A stretch of 64,000 nucleotides of DNA from Aurantibacter_A sp965215845 (GTDB lineage: Bacteria; Bacteroidota; Bacteroidia; Flavobacteriales; Flavobacteriaceae). The notes below the pieces were generated by a model that did no database searches, had not been told where the DNA came from, and saw only the letters and a list, made by a program, of their open reading frames with translations. Positions 1 through 7,591 of this stretch are shown one piece after another; positions within the stretch are counted from its first letter, which is position 1; each line of letters begins with the position of its first letter. The position numbers and the translations under genes are program-made. Where the stretch lies: positions 310,001 through 374,000 of the forward strand of contig CBDCEL010000004.1 in assembly GCA_965215845.1 (NCBI GenBank). Reading direction: 5' to 3'.

Positions 1-2203
1 TCACCAGCGCTTTGGCCGGGCAGGCATCCACACAATTATTGCAGCTTGTACATTGCCCGGGGTTCACCTGCACCGTGTAGTTCAACAAATCGATTTCCCA
101 ATCCGGTTCCATGCCCTTCACCGATTGAAACCCCTCGGGAGCTTTTTCCAGATACGAATCATCGTATACCTTCATGCGGATGGCCCCCTGCGGACAAGCC
201 ATGCTACAGGCCCCGCATTGGGTACAGGCGTCTGCATCCCAGTCCGGCAGGTAATTGCCCGTAGTTCGAATGTTGAATTTGGCGGTATCGGTCGGGTAGG
301 TTCCATCTTCGGGCAGTGCGCTTACCGGAAGCCCGTCTCCCCTACCCGCCATCAATTTTCCCAATAGGGAATTCGCAAATTCAACATCCGTTTCAGTGGG
401 GGCCGCTGTTGCGGCATTTGCTTTAGAAGATTTGACCTCCTCAATAAAGTCCCGAACAAATTCGAGGTCTCCATCTACCTTCAAATCTTCTTGTAGCGCC
501 AAGACGCAACTATGAAAGCCTGTCATGGCTTTACCTTCTATTATGTAATTTTTTGAAATGGCCTTTCCGTTTACAGTGAACAATTGAATTTTTTTGAGCA
601 GGATTTCTCGCTGCTTTTCCCCCGAAATACTCGCCCAAAATGCCTTGGCAGATAACTTCGTTTGCACCAACAATTTTCCATCCTTTTTGATGCGCCCCAT
701 TACGTTGTCATTTTCCAAAAATGCCACGGAATCGCAGGCGATGAAATCCGCATTTGAAATCAAATATGACGCTTTTATGGGTTGCTTGCCGATGCGCAGA
801 TTCGATACGAAACGCGAGCCCGATTTCTTATAATCGATTTCAGAATAGCCTTGTACATAGTTTTCTTCTCCAACAATTCGCACCACCTTATTAAAATTGG
901 TTGTCGAAGCATTCGACTTGGTTTCGTACATTAAGATTTGAAGGTTATCATGCTGCAAGTGCAGGTCGTTCGCATAGGGCAGACTCAAATTTGTCACGTC
1001 ATCGTTGATTCCGATGGTGAAGTTGTTTTTCGGATGTTCGCACCTTAAATTCTCGACAATTGCCTTCACCATATTCGGAGTGAATTCCTTGGAAGAAAGT
1101 CCGTAACGGCCACCCACGATTTTAGGAAGTGGGTTGCGGGCGTCCGTCACGGATAAAAGTGACTGTAGTATATCGAGATAAAGGGGTTCCCCTGAAGCCC
1201 CGGGCTCCTTGGTACGATCCAAGACCGCAATGGACTTACAGCTTTTTGGAAGCGCCTTGATCAAATGTTTTGTACTAAAAGGTCGAAATAAACGGACTTT
1301 TATCAATCCTACTTTCTCGCCTTGTTCGTTTAAATGGTTGACCGTTTCTTCAATGGTCTCAGTGGCCGAGGCCATGGCGACGATGACCTGCTCCGCCTGC
1401 GGATGGCCGACATAATCGAATAATCGGTACTGCCTTCCCGTCAAGGCCGCGAATTGGTCCATTTGCTTTTGAACGATATCGGGGCAGGCATCGTAATAGG
1501 TATTCACCGCCTCCCTACTTTGAAAAAATACATCGGGACCCTGCGCCGTGCCGCGCAAAACGGGCGCATTCGGATTCAATCCGCGTGTGCGATGAGCGTT
1601 GATTAAATCTTGATCCATCATTTTGGAAACGACCTCGTCAGCGATCCATTCGATTTTTGCAGTTTCGTGTGAGGTTCTAAATCCGTCAAAGAAATGCACA
1701 AAGGGAATCCGGGATTCCAAAGTGGCGGCCTGCGCGATCAAGGCAAAGTCATGGGCCTCCTGTACCGAAGCGGCCCCCAAAAAGGCATAGCCCGTATGCC
1801 GTGCCGCCATGATGTCGCTATGGTCACCAAAGACCGATAATGCATGTGTCGCGACAGAACGGGTCGCGACATGAATGACATTGGGCGTGAGCTCGCCCGC
1901 AATTTTGTACATGTTCGGCAGCATCAATAACAGACCCTGAGAGGCCGTAAAGGTGGTTGCTAACGACCCTGTGGTAAGCGCACCGTGCAAAGCTCCGGCC
2001 ACGCCAGCCTCGCTTTGCATTTCAAAAACGGACGGTACACCGCCATATATATTTTCTTGCTCCTCTGCACTCCACTCCTCCACCAGTTCCGACATTTCGG
2101 AAGAAGGCGTAATCGGATATATCGCGCAGACTTCATTGGTCTTGTAGGCGATGTGGGCTGTCGCACTATTGGCTGTGGCTATGATGTATTTTTTAGATTC
2201 CAT
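1..2203 (-). CDS. nifJ: Pyruvate:ferredoxin (flavodoxin) oxidoreductase, N-terminal part (cut by window edge)
   Basis: The frame is open from an ATG at 2203 down to base 1, giving about 734 residues; the family is usually near 1,170-1,200, so the C-terminal third with the thiamine diphosphate site lies outside. The start MESKKYIIATANSATAHIAY and the PITPSSEMSEL and MQSEAGVAGALHGAL stretches are typical of the single-chain NifJ-type enzyme, domain I. Two ferredoxin-type motifs are visible: CTQCGACSMACP near residues 659-670 and CNNCVDACP near 721-729. The enzyme interconverts pyruvate and acetyl-CoA with ferredoxin or flavodoxin in the cytoplasm. The 5' side is a 337-bp low-complexity spacer, so no promoter could be assigned. 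Confidence 0.93.
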   Translation of the reverse strand, partial: MESKKYIIATANSATAHIAYKTNEVCAIYPITPSSEMSELVEEWSAEEQENIYGGVPSVFEMQSEAGVAGALHGALTTGSLATTFTASQGLLLMLPNMYKIAGELTPNVIHVATRSVATHALSVFGDHSDIMAARHTGYAFLGAASVQEAHDFALIAQAATLESRIPFVHFFDGFRTSHETAKIEWIADEVVSKMMDQDLINAHRTRGLNPNAPVLRGTAQGPDVFFQSREAVNTYYDACPDIVQKQMDQFAALTGRQYRLFDYVGHPQAEQVIVAMASATETIEETVNHLNEQGEKVGLIKVRLFRPFSTKHLIKALPKSCKSIAVLDRTKEPGASGEPLYLDILQSLLSVTDARNPLPKIVGGRYGLSSKEFTPNMVKAIVENLRCEHPKNNFTIGINDDVTNLSLPYANDLHLQHDNLQILMYETKSNASTTNFNKVVRIVGEENYVQGYSEIDYKKSGSRFVSNLRIGKQPIKASYLISNADFIACDSVAFLENDNVMGRIKKDGKLLVQTKLSAKAFWASISGEKQREILLKKIQLFTVNGKAISKNYIIEGKAMTGFHSCVLALQEDLKVDGDLEFVRDFIEEVKSSKANAATAAPTETDVEFANSLLGKLMAGRGDGLPVSALPEDGTYPTDTAKFNIRTTGNYLPDWDADACTQCGACSMACPQGAIRMKVYDDSYLEKAPEGFQSVKGMEPDWEIDLLNYTVQVNPGQCTSCNNCVDACPAKALV

Positions 2204-2540
2204 TGGTGTCGATGGTGGATGTTGTGCGTTTAGGGCTCAGTGTTTGGTGCTCGGGATTGGATGTTTGGTGTCTTGTGCTTCGCGCATCGCGCATGGCGCA
2301 CCGCGCTTCCTTCTTCCCACTTCACGTTCGTAGCTCGTACTTCCTGTTTCCTGTCTCTTGCTTCTAGCTTCTAGATTCCTGCTTCGCGCATCACGCATGA
2401 CGCGCCGCGCTTCCTTCTTCCCACTTCACATTCGTATCGCGTATTTCGTACCTCGTACTCCTTTTTACTTCATGCTTCGTGCCTCGTACTTCAAGCTTAA
2501 AAAAGGCCAGCTCGTTTCGAGCCAGCCTTTTTTAGCGCTC
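2204..2540. repeat. Low-complexity spacer with a 56-bp duplicated block
   Basis: This spacer between nifJ and the OsmC gene is built from degenerate short units such as TTCGTAC, CTTCGCGCAT and CTTCTAG. A 56-bp block at 2277-2332 recurs at 2381-2436 (offset 104 bp) with four mismatches, all transitions. The apparent reading frames across it are low-complexity and are not called. Similar degenerate GTACGAAATACGAAG-type units occur at about 53395-53420, so this is a recurring intergenic repeat type in the genome rather than a unique locus. Confidence 0.8.
2499..2533 (-). terminator. Rho-independent terminator after the OsmC gene
   Basis: AAAAAAGGC, then a CA/CA internal mismatch, then GCTCG-TTT-CGAGC, closing with GCCTTTTTT. 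A T-run follows on the minus strand, eight bases past the OsmC stop. The symmetric A- and T-runs would let it work in both directions. Confidence 0.8.
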
Positions 2541-3092
2541 TTACTTTTCGAATTCGATTTTAACCGGAGTAGGATTGGTCAACATATCGAATACTGGGGA
2601 GAACATGGCCAAGTTGCGCAATTGCTCCTCCGTGGCCTCAGATTTTACCTTGAACTTTACGGTAATACCGTCAAAGCCTTTACGAACTTCAGGGTCAAGG
2701 CCCAAGAAACCGTGTAGGTCGGCACCGCCTTTAAGGCTGGCCTCGGCAGCTTCGATATCGATACCGTTCGCTGCGGCATGGTACATCATTGCACCGGTCA
2801 GACAAGAACCCAAGGCGTGCAATACGATCTCTGCAGGCGTGGCGGCCTTGTCTTCGCCCAACAATACATTGGGGTGATCGGCCTCCATGGTAAAGGTTTC
2901 TTTACGCGTAGTGTCTTCTTGACATACGCCGTAAAAACTCTTCGCACTTGATACACAATGTCCGCCTGTTATCCAGTTGGTCTTTGCGCGAAATTCGAAT
3001 TTTGCCAATTCAGGTTGTTCTTGAACGTGCTGAATGGTTTCTACCAATTGATTGACGTTTACTCCGTTTTTGATGTTTGCTGTTGTAATCAT
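2541..3092 (-). CDS. OsmC family protein
   Basis: 183 aa. The segment GEDKAATPAEIVLHALGSC followed by LTGAMMYHAAANG is the hallmark of OsmC/Ohr-type proteins, with the conserved Cys in the GSC turn. A second possible reactive Cys lies upstream in the HCVSSAKSF or GVCQED segments, so peroxide reduction is plausible but not shown. It is closer to the YhfA-like OsmC branch than to classical Ohr (inference). It ends at a strong terminator and is transcribed alone; the 406-bp spacer upstream shows no clear promoter. Confidence 0.85.
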   Translation of the reverse strand: MITTANIKNGVNVNQLVETIQHVQEQPELAKFEFRAKTNWITGGHCVSSAKSFYGVCQEDTTRKETFTMEADHPNVLLGEDKAATPAEIVLHALGSCLTGAMMYHAAANGIDIEAAEASLKGGADLHGFLGLDPEVRKGFDGITVKFKVKSEATEEQLRNLAMFSPVFDMLTNPTPVKIEFEK

Positions 3093-3498
3093 TTTTTAAA
3101 AGTTTAAAATTATCTGGCATCATTGCCGCCCTGATGAATACCACAGCCGTGCCAAACCAATTAATATACTGATTACCAATTATTTATATAGATACTTTGA
3201 ATTTTTAGGTGTGACGTAATTTCGAAGATTTACGAGATTTCGTAAACGGATTTACGTGATTTCGCGGATTTTGTTTGGGATTATCCCCTTGAGGGGATTA
3301 TAGGGGTGTTCGAAAGTTATCGAGCCTGCCAGTGTCAGGCAGGCGAAGCTCATAGGGGTGTTTTGGTAATAACTAGTTGATAACTATGGCCTCAAAAGAC
3401 ATTGGGATTTTCTTACAAAAACTATATTCGTCATATTAAAGAAAATATAGATCATATGATCTATACTCATACGTTGGCAAGCATTTGAAAATAATAAT
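3093..3498. other. Intergenic region with gatttcg-type repeats and a hairpin between direct repeats
   Basis: No gene is supported here. About 3205-3275 consists of alternating TTTACG and GATTTCG units. At 3324-3344 a GCCTGCC...GGCAGGC hairpin sits between two copies of ATAGGGGTGTT (3300-3310 and 3352-3362). The last 30 bases before the NACHT gene, with TACTCATACGTTGGCAAGC near 3460-3482, resemble the right ends of the cassette-like spacer elements found further on. This is the left edge of the accessory stretch. Confidence 0.6.
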
Positions 3499-5229
3499 AT
3501 GGAAATAAAAGACTTTACAAATTTACTAGAAACACCAGTTAATTTATTACTAAAATCTATTGGAACTGAATTAAAGCAAGTTGCTAAAAATAGAATTTTA
3601 GAATATCAGGCCAGCGAGTTTAAAAGAAACTATTTCACAAAAACTCTTTTACATCGTTCAGAACCAATAAAACTTACTGACTTTTATCAACCATTATATA
3701 TTGCTAACCAAAAAGACTATAGAAAATTTTCTCGTAAACTGAAAAAAATATCAACGGAAGATATTTCTAAATTATTTAAAAAATCAAATTACATAACACT
3801 TATTGGAAATGCTGGTAGCGGAAAAAGTACAATTGTTAAATATTTGTTTATTAATGCCGTACAAAAAGGTTATAAAATACCGATAAAAATAGAATTAAGA
3901 TATCTTAATGAATATAAACACTCATTTACTGACTATATATTTAATGAAATTTTTCTATTTCACAAACTTGGATTCACAACGCCAATTATAGAGAGATTAT
4001 TAGGAGGCGATTCATTTGTTTTCTTTTTTGATGGTTATGACGAAATTAGTTCAGATAAAAAAGAGCAAGTCACACAAGAAATTGACAAATTCGTTAGCAG
4101 ATTTCCGAACAACAATTTTTTAATCACTTCTCGTCCCTATACTAACATTGATACTTTACCTCTTTTTTCAAATTACATTGTTTGTGATTTAGATGAAAAG
4201 GAAATACCTGCATTCGTAAAAAAACAAATTTCAGATAATGAAGAAGAACTGTCTGAAAAAATAATAAAAGCCATAAGTAAAATAGATAATAGGTCTTACA
4301 GAACTTTTTTAAGTAACCCTTTGCTACTATCAATGTTCATATTAACGTTTCAATCTTATTCTGAAATTCCAAAAAAAAGAAGTGATTTTTATAGGCAAGT
4401 ATTTGACACATTATATTCAGTACACGACAGCGTTTCTAAACTATCCTATGTACGAGAAAAAATCTCTGGATTACCTAAAGATGGATTTGAAGATATATTG
4501 AGGCTTTTTAGTTTCATTTCGTTTTTCGAGGAAAAATTTATTTTTCAGCTTGAATATCTTGAACAGAAACTAAATATAATCAAAGAAAAAAAGAAAAATT
4601 TAAAATTTTCTAATAACCACCTCATTGAAGACTTACAAATTGCTATTGGTATATTAAATAAAGAAGGTTTAGACTATACATTCCCACATCGTTCCTTACA
4701 AGAATACTTCGCGGCAAACTATATAAGTAATTTAAGTGACCAAAATAAAGAGCTCATATTTAAGAAAATCAAAACTATTATTGAAAAAGAATACTTCTAC
4801 TTAATAAATAATCATCATTTTCTAGCACTATTAGGTGAGCAAGATTATAATTCAATGATGAAACTAGTTACAATTCCTTTGTTAGAGGAGCTGTTTCAGA
4901 CTTTAGAGACTTCTAAAGAACTAAATTTAAATGATAGGTATGATATTGTCTGTAAAACATTTTTGACAGCGGTAGAATTAATGCAGCCCGAACTTCGAAA
5001 AGAAATGATTCACAAAGAATTTTGTGAAAACAATCGCCTAAGTATCATTTTAATAGGTGATAGTAGAAACAAATTTGAATTTCCAAAAGATGAAAAAGTT
5101 ATTAGTGAAAAGGATGTCAATGCATCAATAGAAATTATTAGACAAAAAGGGCAGACTTGGATTGAAGACATTAGAAAAAACATCGCTGACCAAGAAAAAA
5201 GTGATGCTGATATAATTGATATAATTTAA
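3499..5229 (+). CDS. NACHT-domain STAND NTPase, possible antiphage protein
   Basis: 576 aa, cytoplasmic, no signal peptide. Walker A is GNAGSGKS at residues 103-110 and the NACHT-type Walker B is FFFDGYDEIS at 175-184. Further family marks are SNPLLLSMF near 280 and FPHRSLQEYFAA near 395-406, typical of the winged-helix region of NACHT proteins. The N-terminal 95 residues and the C-terminal 170 are not recognised. Bacterial NACHT proteins (bNACHT, NLR-related) include antiphage sensors, so defence is an inference from family. The gene is strikingly AT-rich compared with the 12-64 kb genes, which suggests transfer. No partner effector gene lies next to it. Confidence 0.85.
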   Translation: MEIKDFTNLLETPVNLLLKSIGTELKQVAKNRILEYQASEFKRNYFTKTLLHRSEPIKLTDFYQPLYIANQKDYRKFSRKLKKISTEDISKLFKKSNYITLIGNAGSGKSTIVKYLFINAVQKGYKIPIKIELRYLNEYKHSFTDYIFNEIFLFHKLGFTTPIIERLLGGDSFVFFFDGYDEISSDKKEQVTQEIDKFVSRFPNNNFLITSRPYTNIDTLPLFSNYIVCDLDEKEIPAFVKKQISDNEEELSEKIIKAISKIDNRSYRTFLSNPLLLSMFILTFQSYSEIPKKRSDFYRQVFDTLYSVHDSVSKLSYVREKISGLPKDGFEDILRLFSFISFFEEKFIFQLEYLEQKLNIIKEKKKNLKFSNNHLIEDLQIAIGILNKEGLDYTFPHRSLQEYFAANYISNLSDQNKELIFKKIKTIIEKEYFYLINNHHFLALLGEQDYNSMMKLVTIPLLEELFQTLETSKELNLNDRYDIVCKTFLTAVELMQPELRKEMIHKEFCENNRLSIILIGDSRNKFEFPKDEKVISEKDVNASIEIIRQKGQTWIEDIRKNIADQEKSDADIIDII

Positions 5230-5240
5230 ATAAAAACGCT

Positions 5241-5281
5241 TGTCAACAATGGCTCTTATGAAAAGCCATAGTCCAGTCTCT
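5241..5281 (+). repeat. Short spacer segment resembling the 3' end of the cupin gene
   Basis: Just after the NACHT stop, ACAATGGCTCTTATGAAAAG and the following CCATAGTCCAGT match the end of the cupin gene (8867-8895, ACAAAATGGCTTATGAAAAA then TCATGGTCCAGT). In one frame the spacer reads LMKSHSPV against LMKNHGPV of the cupin. It also shares AACAATGGCT with the element start at 7441. It may be a decayed cupin end, or the left end of a repeat element that supplies the cupin's last codons. Confidence 0.45.
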
Positions 5282-5348
5282 CAAAGATAGTTAATATGTC
5301 TTTTTTGTCATAAACCACTTCTTTCTTTTTGGTATAACTTGCTCTGCA

Positions 5349-5368
5349 CCTGCCTCCCGGCAGGCAGG
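5349..5368. repeat. CCTGCC/GGCAGG hairpin
   Basis: CCTGCC-TCCC-GGCAGG followed by CAGG. The same hairpin type occurs at 3324-3344 and 56324-56339, all in spacers. Confidence 0.6.
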
Positions 5369-5469
5369 TCCTATCTGTGATATCCGACTATGACGGATTC
5401 ACCGGCATCTTTTTGATCAGGTTATGGAAGTCCAGCCACTTGCTATAAATATGTGGTCCCCGAGCACTC

Positions 5470-5648
5470 GGACCACTTAACGACAGAAGGCATCGGGAGA
5501 CAGCACAAACATTAGAGCATTTTCCGCACCGTCCTTGTTGGCTTTTGCTATATTTCCATGAAAAACCGACGGACCTGCCTTCCGGTTTACGTGCCGTAGG
5601 CATGCAGACAGGCTGCCCACTTGTCCGCCTTTGGCGGATAGTGCGGCG
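5470..5648 (+). repeat. Dispersed spacer element, copy 1 (E1)
   Basis: The core 5470-5579 aligns with 9640-9747 and 11920-12028. The block GGCATCGGGAGACAGCACAA at 5489 is identical in copy 2, and TTTTGCTATATTTCCATG at 5543-5560 is shared by all three copies. After GGACCTGCC this copy carries about 47 extra bases, then rejoins copy 2 at TTTGGCGGATAGTGCGGC. It ends 23 bases before the start codon of the next gene. It has the same orientation as that gene. Confidence 0.8.
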
Positions 5649-5671
5649 TTTGAGCCAATATAAACCTACAT

Positions 5672-6571
5672 ATGAAAACAAAAATTATACTATTAATTTC
5701 AGCATTCATATTTATTTGGTCTTGTAAGCCCTCAATTGAGGAAACTGTTGATTTAAATGTTCAAAATTGGATTCATGGTTCTGAAAACTGTGAAGACAAT
5801 GCTGACCCAGCAATTCAGATCGTTAAGTACAATAACAATACTTGGATTTTACGTCAAAATAAATGCACAAATTACGAAGCACCTTTCATGTTTCTATTTT
5901 TTGGCAAGAACAAAGCTTTGTTAATGGATACTGGAGCAACCGAAGAAGCTACTATTTTTCCTCTTTATGAAACTGTAAGGCAAATAATTGGCGATTGGTC
6001 CGATAAGAATGGAGACGTCGAATTAATCGTGGCCCATACCCATAAACACGGAGACCACTATGCCGGCGACGGACAATTTAAGGGAAAACCGAACGCTACA
6101 GTAATCGGACTTGAAGTTGAGGATGTACAAGAATCTTTTAAAATAAAGAACTGGCCTGAAGAAATTGTAGATTTTGATTTAGGAAATCGCATGATGAAAA
6201 TAATACCAATACCGGGCCATGAAGCTTCTTCAATTGCAGTTTATGATACTTCGACTAAAATTCTCTTAACGGGAGATACCTTTTATCCTGGAAGACTATA
6301 TGTAAAAGATTGGAATGTTTTTAAAAAGAGTATTGAACGACTTGTAAAATTTACTGACAATAATGAGGTTTCAACAATACTTGGCAACCATATTGAAATG
6401 ACTCAAACACCTGGAGTTGATTACCCAACAGGAACTATTTATCAGCCAAATGAAAGCCAGCTTCCTTTAAGTGTACTTGAATTAAAAGAACTTTCAAGCG
6501 CTTTGACAAAATTGGGAGATACTCCAACAAAAGAAGTACATGACCGTTTTATTATATACCCTGTCGATTAA
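5672..6571 (+). CDS. Metallo-beta-lactamase-fold lipoprotein
   Basis: 299 aa. The N-terminus MKTKIILLISAFIFIWSC is a lipoprotein signal with the Cys at 18. The metal-binding motif HxHxDH is present as HKHGDH (H124, H126, D128, H129), followed by the GHEASS, TGDTFYP and GNHIEM segments that supply the remaining ligands of the MBL hydrolase fold. The substrate is unknown; secreted members include lactamases and other hydrolases, and no family-specific feature allows a choice. The gene starts 23 bases after the end of repeat element E1 and is followed by an attC-like palindrome, so it looks like one module of the accessory array. Confidence 0.85.
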   Translation: MKTKIILLISAFIFIWSCKPSIEETVDLNVQNWIHGSENCEDNADPAIQIVKYNNNTWILRQNKCTNYEAPFMFLFFGKNKALLMDTGATEEATIFPLYETVRQIIGDWSDKNGDVELIVAHTHKHGDHYAGDGQFKGKPNATVIGLEVEDVQESFKIKNWPEEIVDFDLGNRMMKIIPIPGHEASSIAVYDTSTKILLTGDTFYPGRLYVKDWNVFKKSIERLVKFTDNNEVSTILGNHIEMTQTPGVDYPTGTIYQPNESQLPLSVLELKELSSALTKLGDTPTKEVHDRFIIYPVD

Positions 6572-6583
6572 AAATACCGGCTC

Positions 6584-6720
6584 TAACAATAGCTATAATT
6601 CATTGCGGCATTCTTGCTAACTTTAAACCAATAAACCTAGTTAACACGGCTGGATTTCATACAGGGGAAATGCTCCACATTTCAACCTCGCAACGAAATC
6701 ATAGCCATACCCTTAGCTAA
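6584..6720. repeat. attC-like imperfect palindrome between cassette-like genes
   Basis: The left arm CTAACAATAGCTATAATTCA then TTGCGG pairs with the right arm CGCAACGAAATCATAGCCAT (6691-6710), allowing one unpaired base, with about 80 bp between. The ends read CTCTAAC and CTTAGCT, loosely like the RYYYAAC and GTTRRRY core sites of integron attC. It fills almost the whole spacer from the MBL gene to the next gene. The left-arm type recurs at 7434-7465 and the right-end type (CCCTTAGCTA) at 11229-11238. Confidence 0.6.
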
Positions 6721-6735
6721 CATTTTAGAGAATTA

Positions 6736-7431
6736 TTGAGCTCAGGAAACTACATACTTATTGATAGTTTAGAAAAGGGGGATTTAGAAAAAATCTTGAA
6801 TGACTTTATCAAACTTTACTCTAACGAAAAGTTTGTTGAAGGAATAAAGTTTTCCCAAAAAAAAGATGGGACTAATTCATTTTTAATCTCTTTCACAAAT
6901 CAACCTGATTTTGAAGGATTTTCTTTTTTAGTAAACTATTTGAAATACCCCACTGGGTTTAAGGAATTGGATACTAATCCTGTTGGGTTTCTTAAAGGTG
7001 AATTTTTAGGAAATAAATTTAAACTTTCCACTGGGGATTGGAACATGATTTACGTTTCAACGAATGATAAAGATTATGACAATGTGAGCATTACTACATC
7101 TTCTAATGAAGCCTTTTTATTTGACTTTAGCAGAGGAATAAAAAAACAGAATGTAATAGAAAAAGAATTTTATCATAATATGGAGAGGCTATCCGATTTC
7201 AATCAAGCAATCACCATATCCACAAATAGACAATCCGGTCCAATAGAAAAAACTAAGCCCTTCCCCTGGGAAAAAATAAAAGATTTAGCGGCTGGAATTA
7301 CTTGTTTATTTCTTTCTGCATTCATTTTCATTAATGATGGCATATCCGATTTTAAGCCAATTTTTGGGAGTGTTTTTCTGGGAGTCGCAGGCATTTTTAT
7401 GATTTGGAAAGAATTACGAAATAAAAAATAA
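6736..7431 (+). CDS. Unknown protein with C-terminal membrane anchor
   Basis: 231 aa from a TTG at 6736. There is no ATG between the in-frame stop at 6718 and this codon, so either TTG is used or the original start was lost when the upstream palindrome joined the gene. The first 190 residues are soluble, with no motif I recognise. The C-terminus has two hydrophobic stretches (AAGITCLFLSAFIFIN and FGSVFLGVAGIFMIW) and ends in a basic tail, suggesting a protein anchored in the inner membrane. It is AT-rich like the NACHT gene. It begins immediately after the attC-like palindrome and is followed by another copy's left arm. Confidence 0.6.
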   Translation: MSSGNYILIDSLEKGDLEKILNDFIKLYSNEKFVEGIKFSQKKDGTNSFLISFTNQPDFEGFSFLVNYLKYPTGFKELDTNPVGFLKGEFLGNKFKLSTGDWNMIYVSTNDKDYDNVSITTSSNEAFLFDFSRGIKKQNVIEKEFYHNMERLSDFNQAITISTNRQSGPIEKTKPFPWEKIKDLAAGITCLFLSAFIFINDGISDFKPIFGSVFLGVAGIFMIWKELRNKK

Positions 7432-7433
7432 AA

Positions 7434-7580
7434 CCTTAGCTAACAATGGCTATGATTCATTGTGCTTGAATGACTGTCGGCAGACAGGTTCCTGCCTTCG
7501 AAGGATAGTGCTGCACTTGAGTCGATTCGCGACTAATAATCCAGGTCCCCACAGCGTTTAACGGAACGTTGTGCGCTATT
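7434..7580 (+). repeat. Composite spacer: palindrome arm plus GGATAGYGC motif
   Basis: It begins CCTTAGCTAACAATGGCTAT then GATTCATTG, like the palindrome's left arm. At 7481-7512 it continues with CAGACAGG...CCTTCGAAGGATAGTGC, which aligns with 5605-5643 of element E1. It ends near AACGTTGTGCGC at about 7567-7578, just before the AraC gene. The spacer therefore joins pieces of both repeat families. Confidence 0.6.
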
Positions 7581-7591
7581 AAAAGAGAACT

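Noticed and set aside
2204..2540. Possible CRISPR array
   Set aside because: Units are degenerate, of uneven length and without unique spacers of constant size; there is no cas gene.
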